Under the pieces are notes generated by a model. It was not told the origin of the DNA and made no database searches. It saw only the letters and a list, made by a program, of their open reading frames with translations. Positions 45,651 to 55,987 of a stretch of 64,000 nt of DNA are shown piece after piece. Both the position numbers and the translations under genes were made by a program. Location: positions 285,755-349,754 of the forward strand of contig NZ_JAHZPA010000002.1 in assembly GCF_019929225.1 (NCBI RefSeq), given 5' to 3'. Each line of letters begins with the position of its first letter. Within the stretch, counting starts at the first letter, position 1. Origin of the DNA: Streptococcus sanguinis (lineage in GTDB: Bacteria > Bacillota > Bacilli > Lactobacillales > Streptococcaceae).

Positions 45651-45723
45651 TTGTATAAGCGGTGAAAAGAAGTGAAAAATTGCAGAAAAGGAGCAAAATG
45701 CTGTTGCGGCAATGCTTAAACAA

Positions 45724-46016
45724 GTCTTAAAATGTTAGATAAATGACTGGTAGCTTTTCCTCCCAAAAACCAAAATCCAATATCTTGTGTTACAGAATTT
45801 AGGGAATCACTAGGAGGAGTGGAGGGAGGAGTTTATATTCTTAATTTATGGAAATTAAGAATATAAAAATAAGAAATTTATGATTAAAAACTTGGTGGAA
45901 GCCATTTTTGAATAAAGCTTGGGGAATGTGGGATTTAGCTCGAAAATTCTCTCTTCAATATAATAAGAAGAGTTTTCATTTCCCAAGAAATATTTTGTAA
46001 GCGGGCTATAAAATTC
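45724..46016. other. AT-rich intergenic region between nrdH and ptsH
   Basis: About 600 bp separates the divergent nrdH and ptsH. After the NrdR boxes I see no gene. It holds a perfect 15-bp inverted repeat at 45833-45866 (TTATATTCTTAATTT, ATGG, AAATTAAGAATATAA) preceded by purine-rich GGAGGAG repeats, then AT-rich sequence up to the ptsH promoter. Confidence 0.6.
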
Positions 46017-46045
46017 TTGAAAAAGATTTCAAAAGGTGATATAAT
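46017..46045 (+). promoter_or_regulatory. ptsHI promoter
   Basis: TTGAAA (46017-46022) and TATAAT (46040-46045) spaced 17 bp, with TGA before the -10 giving an extended -10. Confidence 0.87.
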
Positions 46046-46106
46046 ATCAACTTGTAAGGGTTATCACAATAACTCAAAAAGAATTATTTAAAAGGAGAGT
46101 CTAACT

Positions 46107-46370
46107 ATGGCTTCTAAAGATTTCCACATTGTAGCAGAAACAGGTATTCACGCACGTCCAGCAACTTTGTTGGTTCAAACTGCTAGCAAATTCGCTTCAG
46201 ACATCACGCTTGAATACAAAGGTAAATCAGTAAACCTGAAATCCATTATGGGTGTTATGAGTCTTGGTGTAGGTCAAGGTGCAGACGTAGTTATCTCAGC
46301 TGAAGGTGCAGATGCAGACGATGCCATCGCTGCAATCTCTGAAACAATGGAAAAAGAAGGATTGGCTTAA
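46107..46370 (+). CDS. ptsH: Phosphocarrier protein HPr
   Basis: General PTS carrier, 87 aa. His15 in [12 protein letters not shown] accepts phosphate from enzyme I; Ser46 in [13 protein letters not shown] is the HPr kinase site that makes the CcpA co-repressor, tying this gene to the cre-like sites elsewhere in the window. AAAGGAG precedes ATG. Confidence 0.98.
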   Translation: MASKDFHIVAETGIHARPATLLVQTASKFASDITLEYKGKSVNLKSIMGVMSLGVGQGADVVISAEGADADDAIAAISETMEKEGLA

Positions 46371-46371
46371 T

Positions 46372-48105
46372 ATGACAGAAATGCTTAAAGGAATTGCAGC
46401 ATCTGACGGTGTTGCCGTTGCTAAGGCATATCTATTAGTTCAACCGGATTTATCATTTGAGACTGTTTCAGTCGAAGATACGAATGCAGAAGAGGCTCGT
46501 TTGGATGCAGCTCTTGAAGCTTCACAGAACGAGCTTTCTGTTATCCGTGAGAAAGCAGTAGATAGCCTTGGTGAGGAAGCCGCTCAGGTGTTTGACGCTC
46601 ACTTAATGGTACTTGCTGACCCTGAAATGGTTGGGCAAATCAAAGAAACAATCCGTGCGAAAAAGACCAATGCAGAAGCTGGTCTGAAAGAAGTAACGGA
46701 CATGTTTATCACTCTCTTTGAAAACATGGACGACAATCCATATATGCAAGAGCGTGCGGCTGATATCCGCGACGTGACAAAACGTGTTCTTGCTAACCTT
46801 TTGGGCAAGAAATTGCCAAACCCAGCGTCTATCAATGAAGAATCAGTTGTGATTGCTCATGACTTGACTCCTTCTGATACAGCACAGCTGGATAAGAAAT
46901 TTGTTAAAGCTTTTGTAACCAATATCGGCGGCCGTACAAGCCACTCTGCTATCATGGCACGTACGCTTGAAATCGCAGCAGTATTGGGAACTAATAACAT
47001 TACTGAGCTTGTAAAAGACGGCGATGTGATTGCAGCTAACGGTATCACTGGTGAAGTGATTATCAACCCAACTGAAGAGCAAATCGCAGCATTTAAAGCA
47101 GCTGGTGAGGCTTATGCTAAGCAAAAAGCTGAATGGGAATTGCTTAAGGATGCTCAGACTGTGACTGCAGATGGCAAGCACTTCGAATTGGCAGCCAATA
47201 TCGGTACGCCAAAAGACGTTGAAGGTGTCAATGCTAACGGTGCAGAAGCAGTTGGTCTTTACCGGACTGAGTTCCTTTATATGGATTCTCAAGACTTCCC
47301 GACAGAAGATGAGCAGTATGAAGCATACAAGGCTGTGCTTGAAGGCATGAATGGAAAACCAGTAGTTGTTCGTACAATGGACATTGGTGGAGATAAGGAG
47401 CTTCCTTACTTCGATATGCCACATGAAATGAACCCATTCCTTGGTTTCCGTGCTTTGCGTATCTCTATCTCTGAAACTGGCGATGCTATGTTCCGTACAC
47501 AAATCCGCGCTCTCTTGCGTGCTTCTGTACATGGACAATTACGTATCATGTTCCCAATGGTAGCCCTTCTGACAGAATTCCGCAAAGCTAAAGCGGTTTA
47601 TGACGAAGAAAAAGCTAAGTTGCAAGCTGAAGGCGTTGCAGTAGCAGACAATATCCAAGTAGGTATCATGATTGAAATCCCAGCAGCAGCTATGCTCGCG
47701 GATCAATTTGCCAAGGAAGTAGACTTCTTCTCTATCGGTACTAACGACTTGATCCAGTACACTATGGCTGCTGACCGGATGAATGAGCAAGTCTCTTACC
47801 TCTATCAACCTTACAACCCATCTATCCTTCGCTTGATCAACAATGTTATCAAGGCAGCTCATGCTGAAGGTAAATGGGCAGGTATGTGTGGAGAAATGGC
47901 CGGCGACCAAACTGCGGTGCCATTGCTCGTAGGTATGGGCTTGGATGAATTCTCTATGAGTGCGACTTCTGTCCTTCGGACTCGTAGCCTCATGAAGAAG
48001 CTGGATACGAAGAAGATGGAAGAACTGGCTCAGCGTGCACTGACTGAATGTGCAACGATGGAAGAAGTTCTTGAGCTTGAAAAAGAATATCTGGACTTCG
48101 ATTAA
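46372..48105 (+). CDS. ptsI: PTS enzyme I
   Basis: Phosphoenolpyruvate-protein phosphotransferase, 577 aa from the ATG at 46372, 1 nt after the ptsH stop; a longer in-frame reading starts inside ptsH and is rejected. Phospho-His in [14 protein letters not shown] (about residue 190); PEP-binding domain with [18 protein letters not shown] and active Cys in GMCGEMAGD. Feeds phosphate to HPr and thereby the cel PTS. Confidence 0.98.
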   Translation: MTEMLKGIAASDGVAVAKAYLLVQPDLSFETVSVEDTNAEEARLDAALEASQNELSVIREKAVDSLGEEAAQVFDAHLMVLADPEMVGQIKETIRAKKTNAEAGLKEVTDMFITLFENMDDNPYMQERAADIRDVTKRVLANLLGKKLPNPASINEESVVIAHDLTPSDTAQLDKKFVKAFVTNIGGRTSHSAIMARTLEIAAVLGTNNITELVKDGDVIAANGITGEVIINPTEEQIAAFKAAGEAYAKQKAEWELLKDAQTVTADGKHFELAANIGTPKDVEGVNANGAEAVGLYRTEFLYMDSQDFPTEDEQYEAYKAVLEGMNGKPVVVRTMDIGGDKELPYFDMPHEMNPFLGFRALRISISETGDAMFRTQIRALLRASVHGQLRIMFPMVALLTEFRKAKAVYDEEKAKLQAEGVAVADNIQVGIMIEIPAAAMLADQFAKEVDFFSIGTNDLIQYTMAADRMNEQVSYLYQPYNPSILRLINNVIKAAHAEGKWAGMCGEMAGDQTAVPLLVGMGLDEFSMSATSVLRTRSLMKKLDTKKMEELAQRALTECATMEEVLELEKEYLDFD

Positions 48106-48116
48106 TCTGAAAAATT

Positions 48117-48146
48117 AAGATCAGGGAGATTTTCCTGGTCTTTTTT
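48117..48146 (+). terminator. Terminator after ptsI
   Basis: AAGATCAGG and CCTGGTCTT pair around GAGATTTT, then TTTT. Confidence 0.85.
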
Positions 48147-48281
48147 GTTTTCTTCAGGGGCATAGTGAAGTTTGTGAAGAAAGTTGAAATCAAAGAAAAT
48201 AGAAATAATCAGATATAATATGAACAAACTTAGACAATCTATCTTAATTGTGAAAAAATTCTTTAAATTTATAACTTTTGG

Positions 48282-48309
48282 TTGAAATTTTCAGAAAATT
48301 TGGTAAAAT
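48282..48309 (+). promoter_or_regulatory. gapN promoter
   Basis: TTGAAA (48282-48287) and TAAAAT (48304-48309), 16-bp spacing. Confidence 0.65.
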
Positions 48310-48338
48310 AATATTTAATAACATTTTGGAGGGGACAC

Positions 48339-49763
48339 GTGACACAATATAAAAACTATATAAATGGAGAGTGGAAAGTTTCTGAAAATGAAATTACCAT
48401 CTCATCTCCTATCAACAATGAGATTTTAGGAACTGTGCCTGCCATGACTCAGGCAGAGGTTGACTATGCGATGGCAAGCGCTCGTGCGGCTTTGCCAGCT
48501 TGGCGAGCTCTTTCAGCAGTTGAACGTGCATCTTATTTGCATAAGGTTGCGGATATTTTGGAGCGCGATCAGGAGAAGATCGGTGAAATTCTTGCAAAAG
48601 AAGTTGCCAAGGGTATCAAAGCGGCAGTCGGAGAGGTAGTCCGGACAGCAGACTTGATTCGCTATGCGGCTGAAGAAGGCATTCGTATTCACGGTCAGGT
48701 TATGGAAGGTGGCGGCTTTGAAGCTGCCAGCAAGAAAAAATTGGCTGTGGTTCGTCGTGAGCCTGTAGGAGTTGTACTGGCCATTGCGCCATTTAACTAC
48801 CCAGTCAACCTGTCTGGTTCCAAAATTGCTCCTGCCCTTATCGGCGGAAACGTCGTGATGTTTAAGCCACCTACTCAAGGTTCAATTTCTGGTCTGGTCC
48901 TGGCTCAAGCTTTTGCTGAGGCTGGTCTGCCTGCTGGAGTTTTCAATACCATCACAGGACGTGGTTCAGAAATCGGGGATTACATCATTGAGCATAAGGA
49001 AGTAAACTACATTAACTTTACTGGTTCCACCCCAATCGGTGAGCGCATCGGTAAGTTAGCTGGTATGCGTCCAATTATGTTAGAATTGGGTGGTAAGGAT
49101 GCTGCAGTTGTGCTGGAAGATGCTGACTTGGAGCATGCAGCTAAGCAGATTGTTGGCGGGGCATACAGTTATTCCGGTCAGCGCTGTACGGCTATTAAAC
49201 GTGTCATTGTCATGGAGAGCGTAGCGGATAAATTAGCGGCGCTGCTTCAGGCAGAGGTAGAGAAGTTGACGGTTGGTAATCCCTTTGATAATGCGGATAT
49301 CACACCAGTCATTGATAACGCATCAGCAGATTTCATCTGGGGCTTGATTGAAGATGCTCAAGAAAAGGGAGCGTCAGCCTTGACAGAAATCAAACGTGAA
49401 GCAAATCTCATCTGGCCTGCCTTGTTTGACCATGTGACACTGGATATGAAATTAGCTTGGGAAGAGCCATTTGGTCCTGTTCTTCCGATTATTCGTGTGA
49501 CTTCCGTTGAAGAGGCTATTCAGATCTGTAACCAGTCAGAGTTTGGTCTTCAGTCTTCAGTCTTTACAAATGATTTCCCGAAAGCATTTGAAATTGCTGA
49601 GAAACTGGAAGTGGGTACTGTACATATCAATAATAAGACCCAACGTGGTCCAGATAACTTCCCATTCCTTGGAGTTAAGGGATCTGGAGCAGGAGTGCAA
49701 GGGATTCGTTACAGTATCGAAGCGATGACACAAGTGAAATCCATCGTGTTTGATGTGAAATAA
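48339..49763 (+). CDS. gapN: NADP-dependent non-phosphorylating glyceraldehyde-3-phosphate dehydrogenase
   Basis: Oxidises glyceraldehyde-3-phosphate directly to 3-phosphoglycerate, producing NADPH; important in streptococci lacking the oxidative pentose phosphate route. 474 aa, GTG start after GGAGGGG. Aldehyde dehydrogenase motifs: MLELGGKDAAVVLE (catalytic Glu, about 250) and YSGQRCTAIKRV (nucleophile Cys, about 283). Stands alone with its own terminator. Confidence 0.96.
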   Translation: MTQYKNYINGEWKVSENEITISSPINNEILGTVPAMTQAEVDYAMASARAALPAWRALSAVERASYLHKVADILERDQEKIGEILAKEVAKGIKAAVGEVVRTADLIRYAAEEGIRIHGQVMEGGGFEAASKKKLAVVRREPVGVVLAIAPFNYPVNLSGSKIAPALIGGNVVMFKPPTQGSISGLVLAQAFAEAGLPAGVFNTITGRGSEIGDYIIEHKEVNYINFTGSTPIGERIGKLAGMRPIMLELGGKDAAVVLEDADLEHAAKQIVGGAYSYSGQRCTAIKRVIVMESVADKLAALLQAEVEKLTVGNPFDNADITPVIDNASADFIWGLIEDAQEKGASALTEIKREANLIWPALFDHVTLDMKLAWEEPFGPVLPIIRVTSVEEAIQICNQSEFGLQSSVFTNDFPKAFEIAEKLEVGTVHINNKTQRGPDNFPFLGVKGSGAGVQGIRYSIEAMTQVKSIVFDVK

Positions 49764-49767
49764 TGAG

Positions 49768-49793
49768 AAAGGCGGCTTTGTGCGGCCTTTTTT
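49768..49793 (+). terminator. Terminator after gapN
   Basis: AAAGGCGGC and a CGGCCTTT arm pair imperfectly around TTTGTG, then TTTTT. Between here and the glgB promoter (about 290 bp) the DNA is AT-rich and I see no gene. Confidence 0.78.
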
Positions 49794-50079
49794 CTTACCT
49801 TGATGAACTTGTAAATTGAACAAGATTATCGAATCATTTGAAAAGAATCAAGCATTTATATGTTTAATTGCTTATTATTTTAAAATGTAAATTTACATAT
49901 TGGTCTATATCTTTATGAAAATTTTCATCTTTTTCTTGTTTTGGACAGCTCTATATTTAGCGAAAAAGGAATAAAAACATACTTAGAGGCACAAAATGCA
50001 GTGTTTTCTCTCTCATTTATTACTAATTTTAGCTAATGTTCGGTTTTAGTGATTTTCCGTAAGGATATTTGAAATTTAC

Positions 50080-50130
50080 TTGAAAAAGAGATAAAAATAA
50101 TGTAGAATAGTATTATAGAAAACGCTTACA
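50080..50130 (+). promoter_or_regulatory. glg operon promoter with cre site
   Basis: TTGAAA (50080-50085) and TAGAAT (50103-50108) are 17 bp apart. AGAAAACGCTTACA (50117-50130) fits the cre consensus with one mismatch and lies at about the transcription start, a position for CcpA roadblock repression of glycogen genes in excess glucose. Confidence 0.8.
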
Positions 50131-50147
50131 AATAGAAAGGTGATTGC

Positions 50148-52058
50148 ATGGATAAGAACGAAGCATTAAGAACCTTTACAACAGGTGAAAACTTTCATTT
50201 GCAGCATTATCTAGGTGCGCATCAGGAAGAAGTGGACGGCAAGTCTGGCTACTCATTCCGTGTTTGGGCGCCTAATGCTCAGAGTGTACATTTGATTGGA
50301 GATTTCACCAATTGGTATGAAGAGCAGATTCCAATGGTCCGAAATGAAGCGGGCGTTTGGGAAGTCTTCACGGAGCTGCCTAAGGAAGGAGATATTTACA
50401 AGTACAATATCAAGCGCAGCAGTGGTCAGGAAATTTTGAAAATTGATCCGCTGGCTATCTATCTGGAAGAGCGTCCGGGCACGGGAGCAGTTATTCGCAC
50501 TATTCCTGAGAAGAAGTGGAAAGACGGTCTTTGGCTGGCACGCCGGAAGCGCTGGGGCTTCTTCTCTCGGCCGGTCAATATCTATGAAGTGCATGCTGGT
50601 TCGTGGAAACGCAATGAAGACGGCAGTCCTTATAGCTTTGCCCAGTTAAAAGAAGACTTGATTCCGTATCTGGTGGAGATGAACTACACGCATGTGGAAT
50701 TCATGCCGCTTATGGCTCACCCGCTGGGACTTAGCTGGGGCTATCAGCTCATGGGCTACTTTGCCTTTGAGCATACCTATGGTACACCTGAGGAGTTTCA
50801 GGACTTCGTCGAAGAATGCCACTTAAACAATATCGGTGTCATTGTGGACTGGGTACCAGGTCACTTTACTATTAATGATGATGCTCTGGCCTACTATGAC
50901 GGGACACCGACTTTCGAGTATCAGGATCACGATCGGGCTCATAACTATGGCTGGGGTGCTCTCAACTTTGATTTAGGTAAAAATCAAGTTCAGTCTTTCT
51001 TGATTTCCAGCATTAAATTCTGGATTGATTTTTATCATCTGGACGGGATTCGAGTTGATGCTGTCAGCAATATGCTCTATCTGGACTATGACAGCGGCCC
51101 ATGGCAGCCAAATAAAGATGGAGGCAATCGCAACTATGAAGGTTATTACTTCCTGCAACGCCTCAATACGGTCATTAAGCTAGCCCATCCTGATGTCATG
51201 ATGATTGCAGAGGAAAGCTCCTCAGAGACCAAGATTACTGGTATGAGAGAGCTGGGTGGTCTTGGATTTGACTACAAGTGGAATATGGGCTGGATGAATG
51301 ATATCCTTCGCTTCTACGAAGAAGATCCGATTTATCGTAAGTACGATTTTAATCTAGTGACCTTTAGCTTTATGTACGCTTTCTCTGAAAACTTCCTCCT
51401 GCCATTCTCGCATGATGAAGTGGTTCATGGCAAGAAGAGTCTTATGCACAAGATGTGGGGTGACCGTTACAATCAATTCGCAGGGCTCCGCAACTTGCTG
51501 ACCTATCAGATTTGCCATCCAGGCAAGAAATTGCTCTTTATGGGTTCGGAGTTCGGTCAGTTCCTAGAATGGAAGTCAGAAGAGCAACTAGAATGGTCGA
51601 ATCTGGACGATCAGATGAACAAGAAGATGCAGGGCTTTACTGCTGCACTCAATGCCTTCTATAAAGACAATCGTCCGCTTTGGGAGATTGATCTGAGCTA
51701 CGATGGCATCGAAATCATTGATGCGGATAACACTGATCAAAGTGTCCTCTCCTTTATCCGTAAGACAGAAAAAGGAGATATGTTAGTTTGTGTATTCAAT
51801 ATGGCGCCGGTAGAGCGGAAGAACTTTACCATTGGTGTTCCAGTGGAAGCCATTTATGAAGAAGTATGGAACACTGAATTAGAAGAATGGGGAGGTGTTT
51901 GGAAGGAACATAACGAAACAGTTCAGTCTCAAGAAGGACTTTGGAAAGATTATCCACAGACCTTGACCTTTACGCTGCCAGCTCTTGGAGCCAGCATCTG
52001 GAAGATCAAGCGTCGGATTGCTCGAAAAAATGTTAAAAAAGATTCCACAAAGGAGTAA
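50148..52058 (+). CDS. glgB: 1,4-alpha-glucan branching enzyme
   Basis: Adds alpha-1,6 branches to glycogen. 636 aa: N-terminal CBM48 (about 20-125), GH13 catalytic domain with [12 protein letters not shown] (nucleophile Asp, about 305), IAEESSS (acid Glu, about 357) and [12 protein letters not shown], and C-terminal beta domain. Shine-Dalgarno AAAGGTG. First gene of glgBCDAP. Confidence 0.96.
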   Translation: MDKNEALRTFTTGENFHLQHYLGAHQEEVDGKSGYSFRVWAPNAQSVHLIGDFTNWYEEQIPMVRNEAGVWEVFTELPKEGDIYKYNIKRSSGQEILKIDPLAIYLEERPGTGAVIRTIPEKKWKDGLWLARRKRWGFFSRPVNIYEVHAGSWKRNEDGSPYSFAQLKEDLIPYLVEMNYTHVEFMPLMAHPLGLSWGYQLMGYFAFEHTYGTPEEFQDFVEECHLNNIGVIVDWVPGHFTINDDALAYYDGTPTFEYQDHDRAHNYGWGALNFDLGKNQVQSFLISSIKFWIDFYHLDGIRVDAVSNMLYLDYDSGPWQPNKDGGNRNYEGYYFLQRLNTVIKLAHPDVMMIAEESSSETKITGMRELGGLGFDYKWNMGWMNDILRFYEEDPIYRKYDFNLVTFSFMYAFSENFLLPFSHDEVVHGKKSLMHKMWGDRYNQFAGLRNLLTYQICHPGKKLLFMGSEFGQFLEWKSEEQLEWSNLDDQMNKKMQGFTAALNAFYKDNRPLWEIDLSYDGIEIIDADNTDQSVLSFIRKTEKGDMLVCVFNMAPVERKNFTIGVPVEAIYEEVWNTELEEWGGVWKEHNETVQSQEGLWKDYPQTLTFTLPALGASIWKIKRRIARKNVKKDSTKE

Positions 52059-52064
52059 TAGTCT

Positions 52065-53207
52065 ATGAAGAATGAAATGCTAGCTTTGATTCTTGCTGGC
52101 GGGCAAGGAACTCGTCTTGGAAAGCTCACACAGAGTATCGCAAAACCAGCGGTACAGTTTGGCGGCCGCTATCGTATTATTGACTTCGCCTTGTCTAACT
52201 GTGCCAACTCCGGTATTCACAATGTCGGTGTCATTACTCAATACCAACCACTAGCTCTGAACAGTCATATCGGAAATGGTTCTAGCTGGGGGCTCGATGG
52301 TATTAACTCAGGCGTGTCCATTCTTCAGCCTTATTCTGCGAGCGAAGGAAATCGTTGGTTTGAAGGTACCAGCCATGCGATTTATCAAAATATCGACTAT
52401 ATTGACAGCATCAATCCTGAATATGTCCTGATTTTGTCTGGGGACCATATCTACAAGATGGACTATGATGACATGCTTCAATCTCACAAGGACAACAATG
52501 CCAGCTTGACAGTAGCCGTTCTGGATGTGCCTCTCAAAGAAGCCAGCCGTTTTGGTATTATGAATACAGATGCTAATAATCGGATTGTTGAATTTGAAGA
52601 AAAACCAGAACATCCTAAGTCAACCAAGGCTTCTATGGGGATTTATATCTTTGACTGGCAGCGTCTGCGCAATATGCTGGTAGCTGCTGAAAAGAGCAAT
52701 GTGGATATGTCTGACTTTGGTAAGAATGTTATCCCTAACTACCTAGAATCTGGCGAAAGCGTTTATGCTTATGACTTTGCAGGCTATTGGAAAGATGTTG
52801 GTACAGTAGAGTCTCTCTGGGAAGCCAACATGGAATACATCAGCCCAGAAAATGCTCTAGATAGCCGCAATCGTCGCTGGAAGATTTATTCTCGCAACTT
52901 GATTTCTCCGCCAAACTTCATCAGTGAAAATTCCCATGTGGAAGACTCGCTGGTCGTTGATGGATGTTTCGTTGACGGTACAGTAAAACACTCTATTCTT
53001 TCTACTGGTGCTCAAGTCAAAAAGGGCGCAGTCATTGAAGACTCTGTCATCATGAGTGGAGCTGTTATTGGCAAAGACGCTAAGATCAAGCGGGCCATTA
53101 TCGGCGAAGGTGCTATCATCTCTGATGGTGTAGAGATTGATGGCACAGAGGAAGTATATGTTGTCGGATACAACGAGAAAGTGGGGGTACCAAAAGATGA
53201 AGATTGA
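52065..53207 (+). CDS. glgC: Glucose-1-phosphate adenylyltransferase, catalytic subunit
   Basis: Makes ADP-glucose for glycogen synthesis. 380 aa; substrate loop [21 protein letters not shown] at the N-terminus (shown in part), [11 protein letters not shown] (metal Asp) and [14 protein letters not shown], then left-handed beta-helix repeats. 6 bp after glgB and overlapping glgD by 11 bp. Confidence 0.96.
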   Translation: MKNEMLALILAGGQGTRLGKLTQSIAKPAVQFGGRYRIIDFALSNCANSGIHNVGVITQYQPLALNSHIGNGSSWGLDGINSGVSILQPYSASEGNRWFEGTSHAIYQNIDYIDSINPEYVLILSGDHIYKMDYDDMLQSHKDNNASLTVAVLDVPLKEASRFGIMNTDANNRIVEFEEKPEHPKSTKASMGIYIFDWQRLRNMLVAAEKSNVDMSDFGKNVIPNYLESGESVYAYDFAGYWKDVGTVESLWEANMEYISPENALDSRNRRWKIYSRNLISPPNFISENSHVEDSLVVDGCFVDGTVKHSILSTGAQVKKGAVIEDSVIMSGAVIGKDAKIKRAIIGEGAIISDGVEIDGTEEVYVVGYNEKVGVPKDED

Positions 53208-54333
53208 TAAATACTCAGCAATTTTAGGAAACACAGTCGGCTTCCATGATATGTCAACTCTGACAAATCATCGTCCAGTAGCCAGCTTGCCATTCGGTGG
53301 GAAATACCGCTTGATTGACTTCCCGCTTTCAAGTCTTGCCAATGCTGGTATCCGCAGTGTCTTTGGTATCTTCCAACAGGACAATATCAGCTCTGTCTTT
53401 GACCATATTCGTTCTGGCCGTGAGTGGGGTCTGTCTACCTTGCTCAGCCACTATTACTTGGGAATTTACAATACCCGTGTAGAAAGCTCTACAGTCGGTG
53501 AGGAATACTATAAGCAGCTTTTGACCTACCTGAAACGTTCTGGTTCCAACCAAACGGTCGCTCTTAACTGCGATGTCTTGGTTAATATTGACCTCAATCA
53601 AGTTTTCCATTTGCACAATACAACAGAACAGCCAATCACAGTTGTCTATAAGAAATTGCATAAGGAAAATATTTCGGATGTGAATGCTGTCCTAGATATT
53701 GACGAAACAGACCATGTCAGAGGGCATAAACTCTTTGATGGCCGAGAAGATGCTGAGCTCTTCAATATGTCTACAGACATCTTTGTGGTGGATACTCCAT
53801 GGCTGATTGAAAAGCTGGAAGAAGAAGCTAAGAAAGAGCATCCGCAAAAGCTGCGCTATGTCCTGCGTGATTTAGCAACTCAGGAAGGGGCATTTGCCTA
53901 CGAATATACAGGCTATCTGGCAAATATCTATTCTGTAGAGACCTACTACAGATCTAATATCGATATGCTTGAAAGTAAGAAATTTTACTCTCTCTTCAGT
54001 CCGAACCAAAAGATTTACACCAAGGTTAAGAATGAAGAGCCAACTTACTATGCTGAGTCTTCAAAAGTATCTCGCTCCCAGTTTGCGTCAGGAAGTATTG
54101 TGGAAGGTGAGGTCATCAATTCTGTGATTTCACGGAATACCAAGATTAAGACTGGAAGCAGTGTCAAACACAGTGTTCTCTTCCCTCGAGTGAAAGTTGG
54201 AGAAAATGCAACTGTCGAGTACGCGATTGTGGACAAGGGTGTTGAAATTGGCGAAGGAGTGGTGATTCGCGGAACTGCAGAAGACCCAATTGTAGTCAAG
54301 AAGGGCCAAAAAGTTACAGAGGACATAATTTGA
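53197..54333 (+). CDS. glgD: GlgD, regulatory/second subunit of ADP-glucose pyrophosphorylase
   Basis: A 378-aa GlgC paralogue that forms a heterotetramer with GlgC in Firmicutes. The N-terminal loop is degenerate ([18 protein letters not shown] in place of the GGxGTRL loop), consistent with a regulatory role. The start at 53197 overlaps glgC and has GTGGGGG upstream; a longer reading inside glgC is rejected. Overlaps glgA by one base (TGATG). Confidence 0.94.
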   Translation: MKIDKYSAILGNTVGFHDMSTLTNHRPVASLPFGGKYRLIDFPLSSLANAGIRSVFGIFQQDNISSVFDHIRSGREWGLSTLLSHYYLGIYNTRVESSTVGEEYYKQLLTYLKRSGSNQTVALNCDVLVNIDLNQVFHLHNTTEQPITVVYKKLHKENISDVNAVLDIDETDHVRGHKLFDGREDAELFNMSTDIFVVDTPWLIEKLEEEAKKEHPQKLRYVLRDLATQEGAFAYEYTGYLANIYSVETYYRSNIDMLESKKFYSLFSPNQKIYTKVKNEEPTYYAESSKVSRSQFASGSIVEGEVINSVISRNTKIKTGSSVKHSVLFPRVKVGENATVEYAIVDKGVEIGEGVVIRGTAEDPIVVKKGQKVTEDII

Positions 54334-55763
54334 TGAAGATTTTATTTGCAGCAGCAGAAGGAGCCCCATTTTCTAAGACAGGTGGTTTGGGAGACGTTAT
54401 CGGCGCTCTCCCCAAATCACTGGTTAAGGCTGGCCATGAAGTTGGTGTCATTCTGCCTTACTATGACATGACTGATGCCAAATTTGGCGACCAAGTGGAA
54501 GACCTTTTCTATTTTGAAGTCAGCGTTGGCTGGCGCCGCCAGTATGTTGGGGTCAAGCGACTGGTCTTGAACGGTGTGTCCTTCTATTTTATTGACAATC
54601 AGAATTATTTCTTCCGCGGCCATGTTTACGGGGATTTTGATGATGGTGAGCGCTTTGCATACTTCCAGTTAGCAGCAGTAGAGCTGATGGAGCGGATTGA
54701 TTTCATTCCGGATGTTCTGCATGTTCACGATTATCATACAGCTATGATTCCTTTCTTGGTTAAGGAAAAATACCATTGGATTCAAGCATATCAGAATATC
54801 AAGACTGTCTTGACCATCCATAATCTGGAGTTCCAAGGTCAATTCCCTGACAGCATGCTTTGGGAACTGTTTGGAGTGGGCTATGAGCGCTATGCAGACG
54901 GAACCCTGCGTTGGAATGACTGTCTCAACTGGATGAAGGCTGGTATTCTATATGCAGACCGAGTGACGACTGTATCACCAAGCTATGCAGGTGAAATCCG
55001 TACACCAGAATTTGGTTGCAATTTGGATCAAATCCTGCGGATGGAGTCTGGTAAGCTGGTCGGAATTGTCAACGGTATAGATACAGATATCTATAATCCA
55101 GAAACGGATCCGCTATTAGCCCATCACTTTAACAAATCTGACTTATCTGGTAAACTAGAAAACAAGCGGGCTTTGCAAGAGAGAGTTGGTCTGCCTGTGC
55201 GTGATGATGTGCCTGTTGTTGGAATTGTTTCCCGCCTGACGCGTCAGAAAGGCTTTGATTTGGTAGTGGAAGAGCTGCATAATCTCCTCCAGGAAGATGT
55301 GCAGGTTATCCTCTTGGGAACAGGGGATCCAGCTTTTGAGCAGGCTTTCGCTTGGTTTGGTCATGCCTATCCTGATAAGCTTTCAGCTAATATTCTCTTT
55401 GATGTAACCTTGGCTCAGGAAATCTACGCTGCCAGCGATATTTTCCTCATGCCAAGCCGCTTCGAACCTTGTGGCCTGTCACAAATGATGGCCATGCGCT
55501 ACGGAACCTTGCCTTTGGTGCATGAAGTGGGCGGTCTGCGTGATACCGTCGAGCCTTACAATATCTATACAGGACAGGGAACGGGCTTTAGCTTCAATAA
55601 CTTTTCTGGCTACTGGCTGACTTGGACCTTCAAGGAAGCGATCAAGCTTTATGCCGATGACAAGGAAGCTTGGAAATCTCTGCAAGAGCAGGCGATGGAG
55701 AGAGACTTCTCTTGGGATACAGCCAGCAAGGCTTACAGTGATTTATATCAATCACTCCTATAA
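54333..55763 (+). CDS. glgA: Glycogen synthase
   Basis: GT5 enzyme of 476 aa that extends alpha-1,4-glucan from ADP-glucose. ADP-binding [16 protein letters not shown] at the N-terminus and the C-terminal [19 protein letters not shown] (about residue 380) are typical. Start in a TGATG overlap with glgD, indicating tight coupling. Confidence 0.96.
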   Translation: MKILFAAAEGAPFSKTGGLGDVIGALPKSLVKAGHEVGVILPYYDMTDAKFGDQVEDLFYFEVSVGWRRQYVGVKRLVLNGVSFYFIDNQNYFFRGHVYGDFDDGERFAYFQLAAVELMERIDFIPDVLHVHDYHTAMIPFLVKEKYHWIQAYQNIKTVLTIHNLEFQGQFPDSMLWELFGVGYERYADGTLRWNDCLNWMKAGILYADRVTTVSPSYAGEIRTPEFGCNLDQILRMESGKLVGIVNGIDTDIYNPETDPLLAHHFNKSDLSGKLENKRALQERVGLPVRDDVPVVGIVSRLTRQKGFDLVVEELHNLLQEDVQVILLGTGDPAFEQAFAWFGHAYPDKLSANILFDVTLAQEIYAASDIFLMPSRFEPCGLSQMMAMRYGTLPLVHEVGGLRDTVEPYNIYTGQGTGFSFNNFSGYWLTWTFKEAIKLYADDKEAWKSLQEQAMERDFSWDTASKAYSDLYQSLL

Positions 55764-55825
55764 CATTTACTTCGGAATCAGTATAAGCAAATCCTCTCTT
55801 GCCCATGGGACAAGGGAGGATTTCC

Positions 55826-55987
55826 GTGAGACTTACATTTTTATATATTATCATACTGTGTTGGAGCCCTGTTTTCAGCTTGTGGCTGAAGCGAGTGCTT
55901 CCCATCTTGATTGAAAAAAGTATTCCTGCGTTTAAAAACTGTTTCCCGCTATTAAGAAAGGGAGATAACCACCCACCATGGAACTGA
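55826..55987 (+). CDS. Possible 53-aa membrane peptide between glgA and glgP
   Basis: GTG at 55826 is preceded by GGGAGG at a good distance. The peptide has one hydrophobic helix (LTFLYIIILCWSPVFSLWL) and a basic tail, and its stop overlaps the glgP start by 10 bp. No family recognised. It fills most of the 214-bp gap and could serve to couple glgP translation. Confidence 0.45.
   Translation: MRLTFLYIIILCWSPVFSLWLKRVLPILIEKSIPAFKNCFPLLRKGDNHPPWN

Noticed and set aside
46843..47538. 231-aa minus-strand frame
   Set aside because: Antisense shadow of ptsI.
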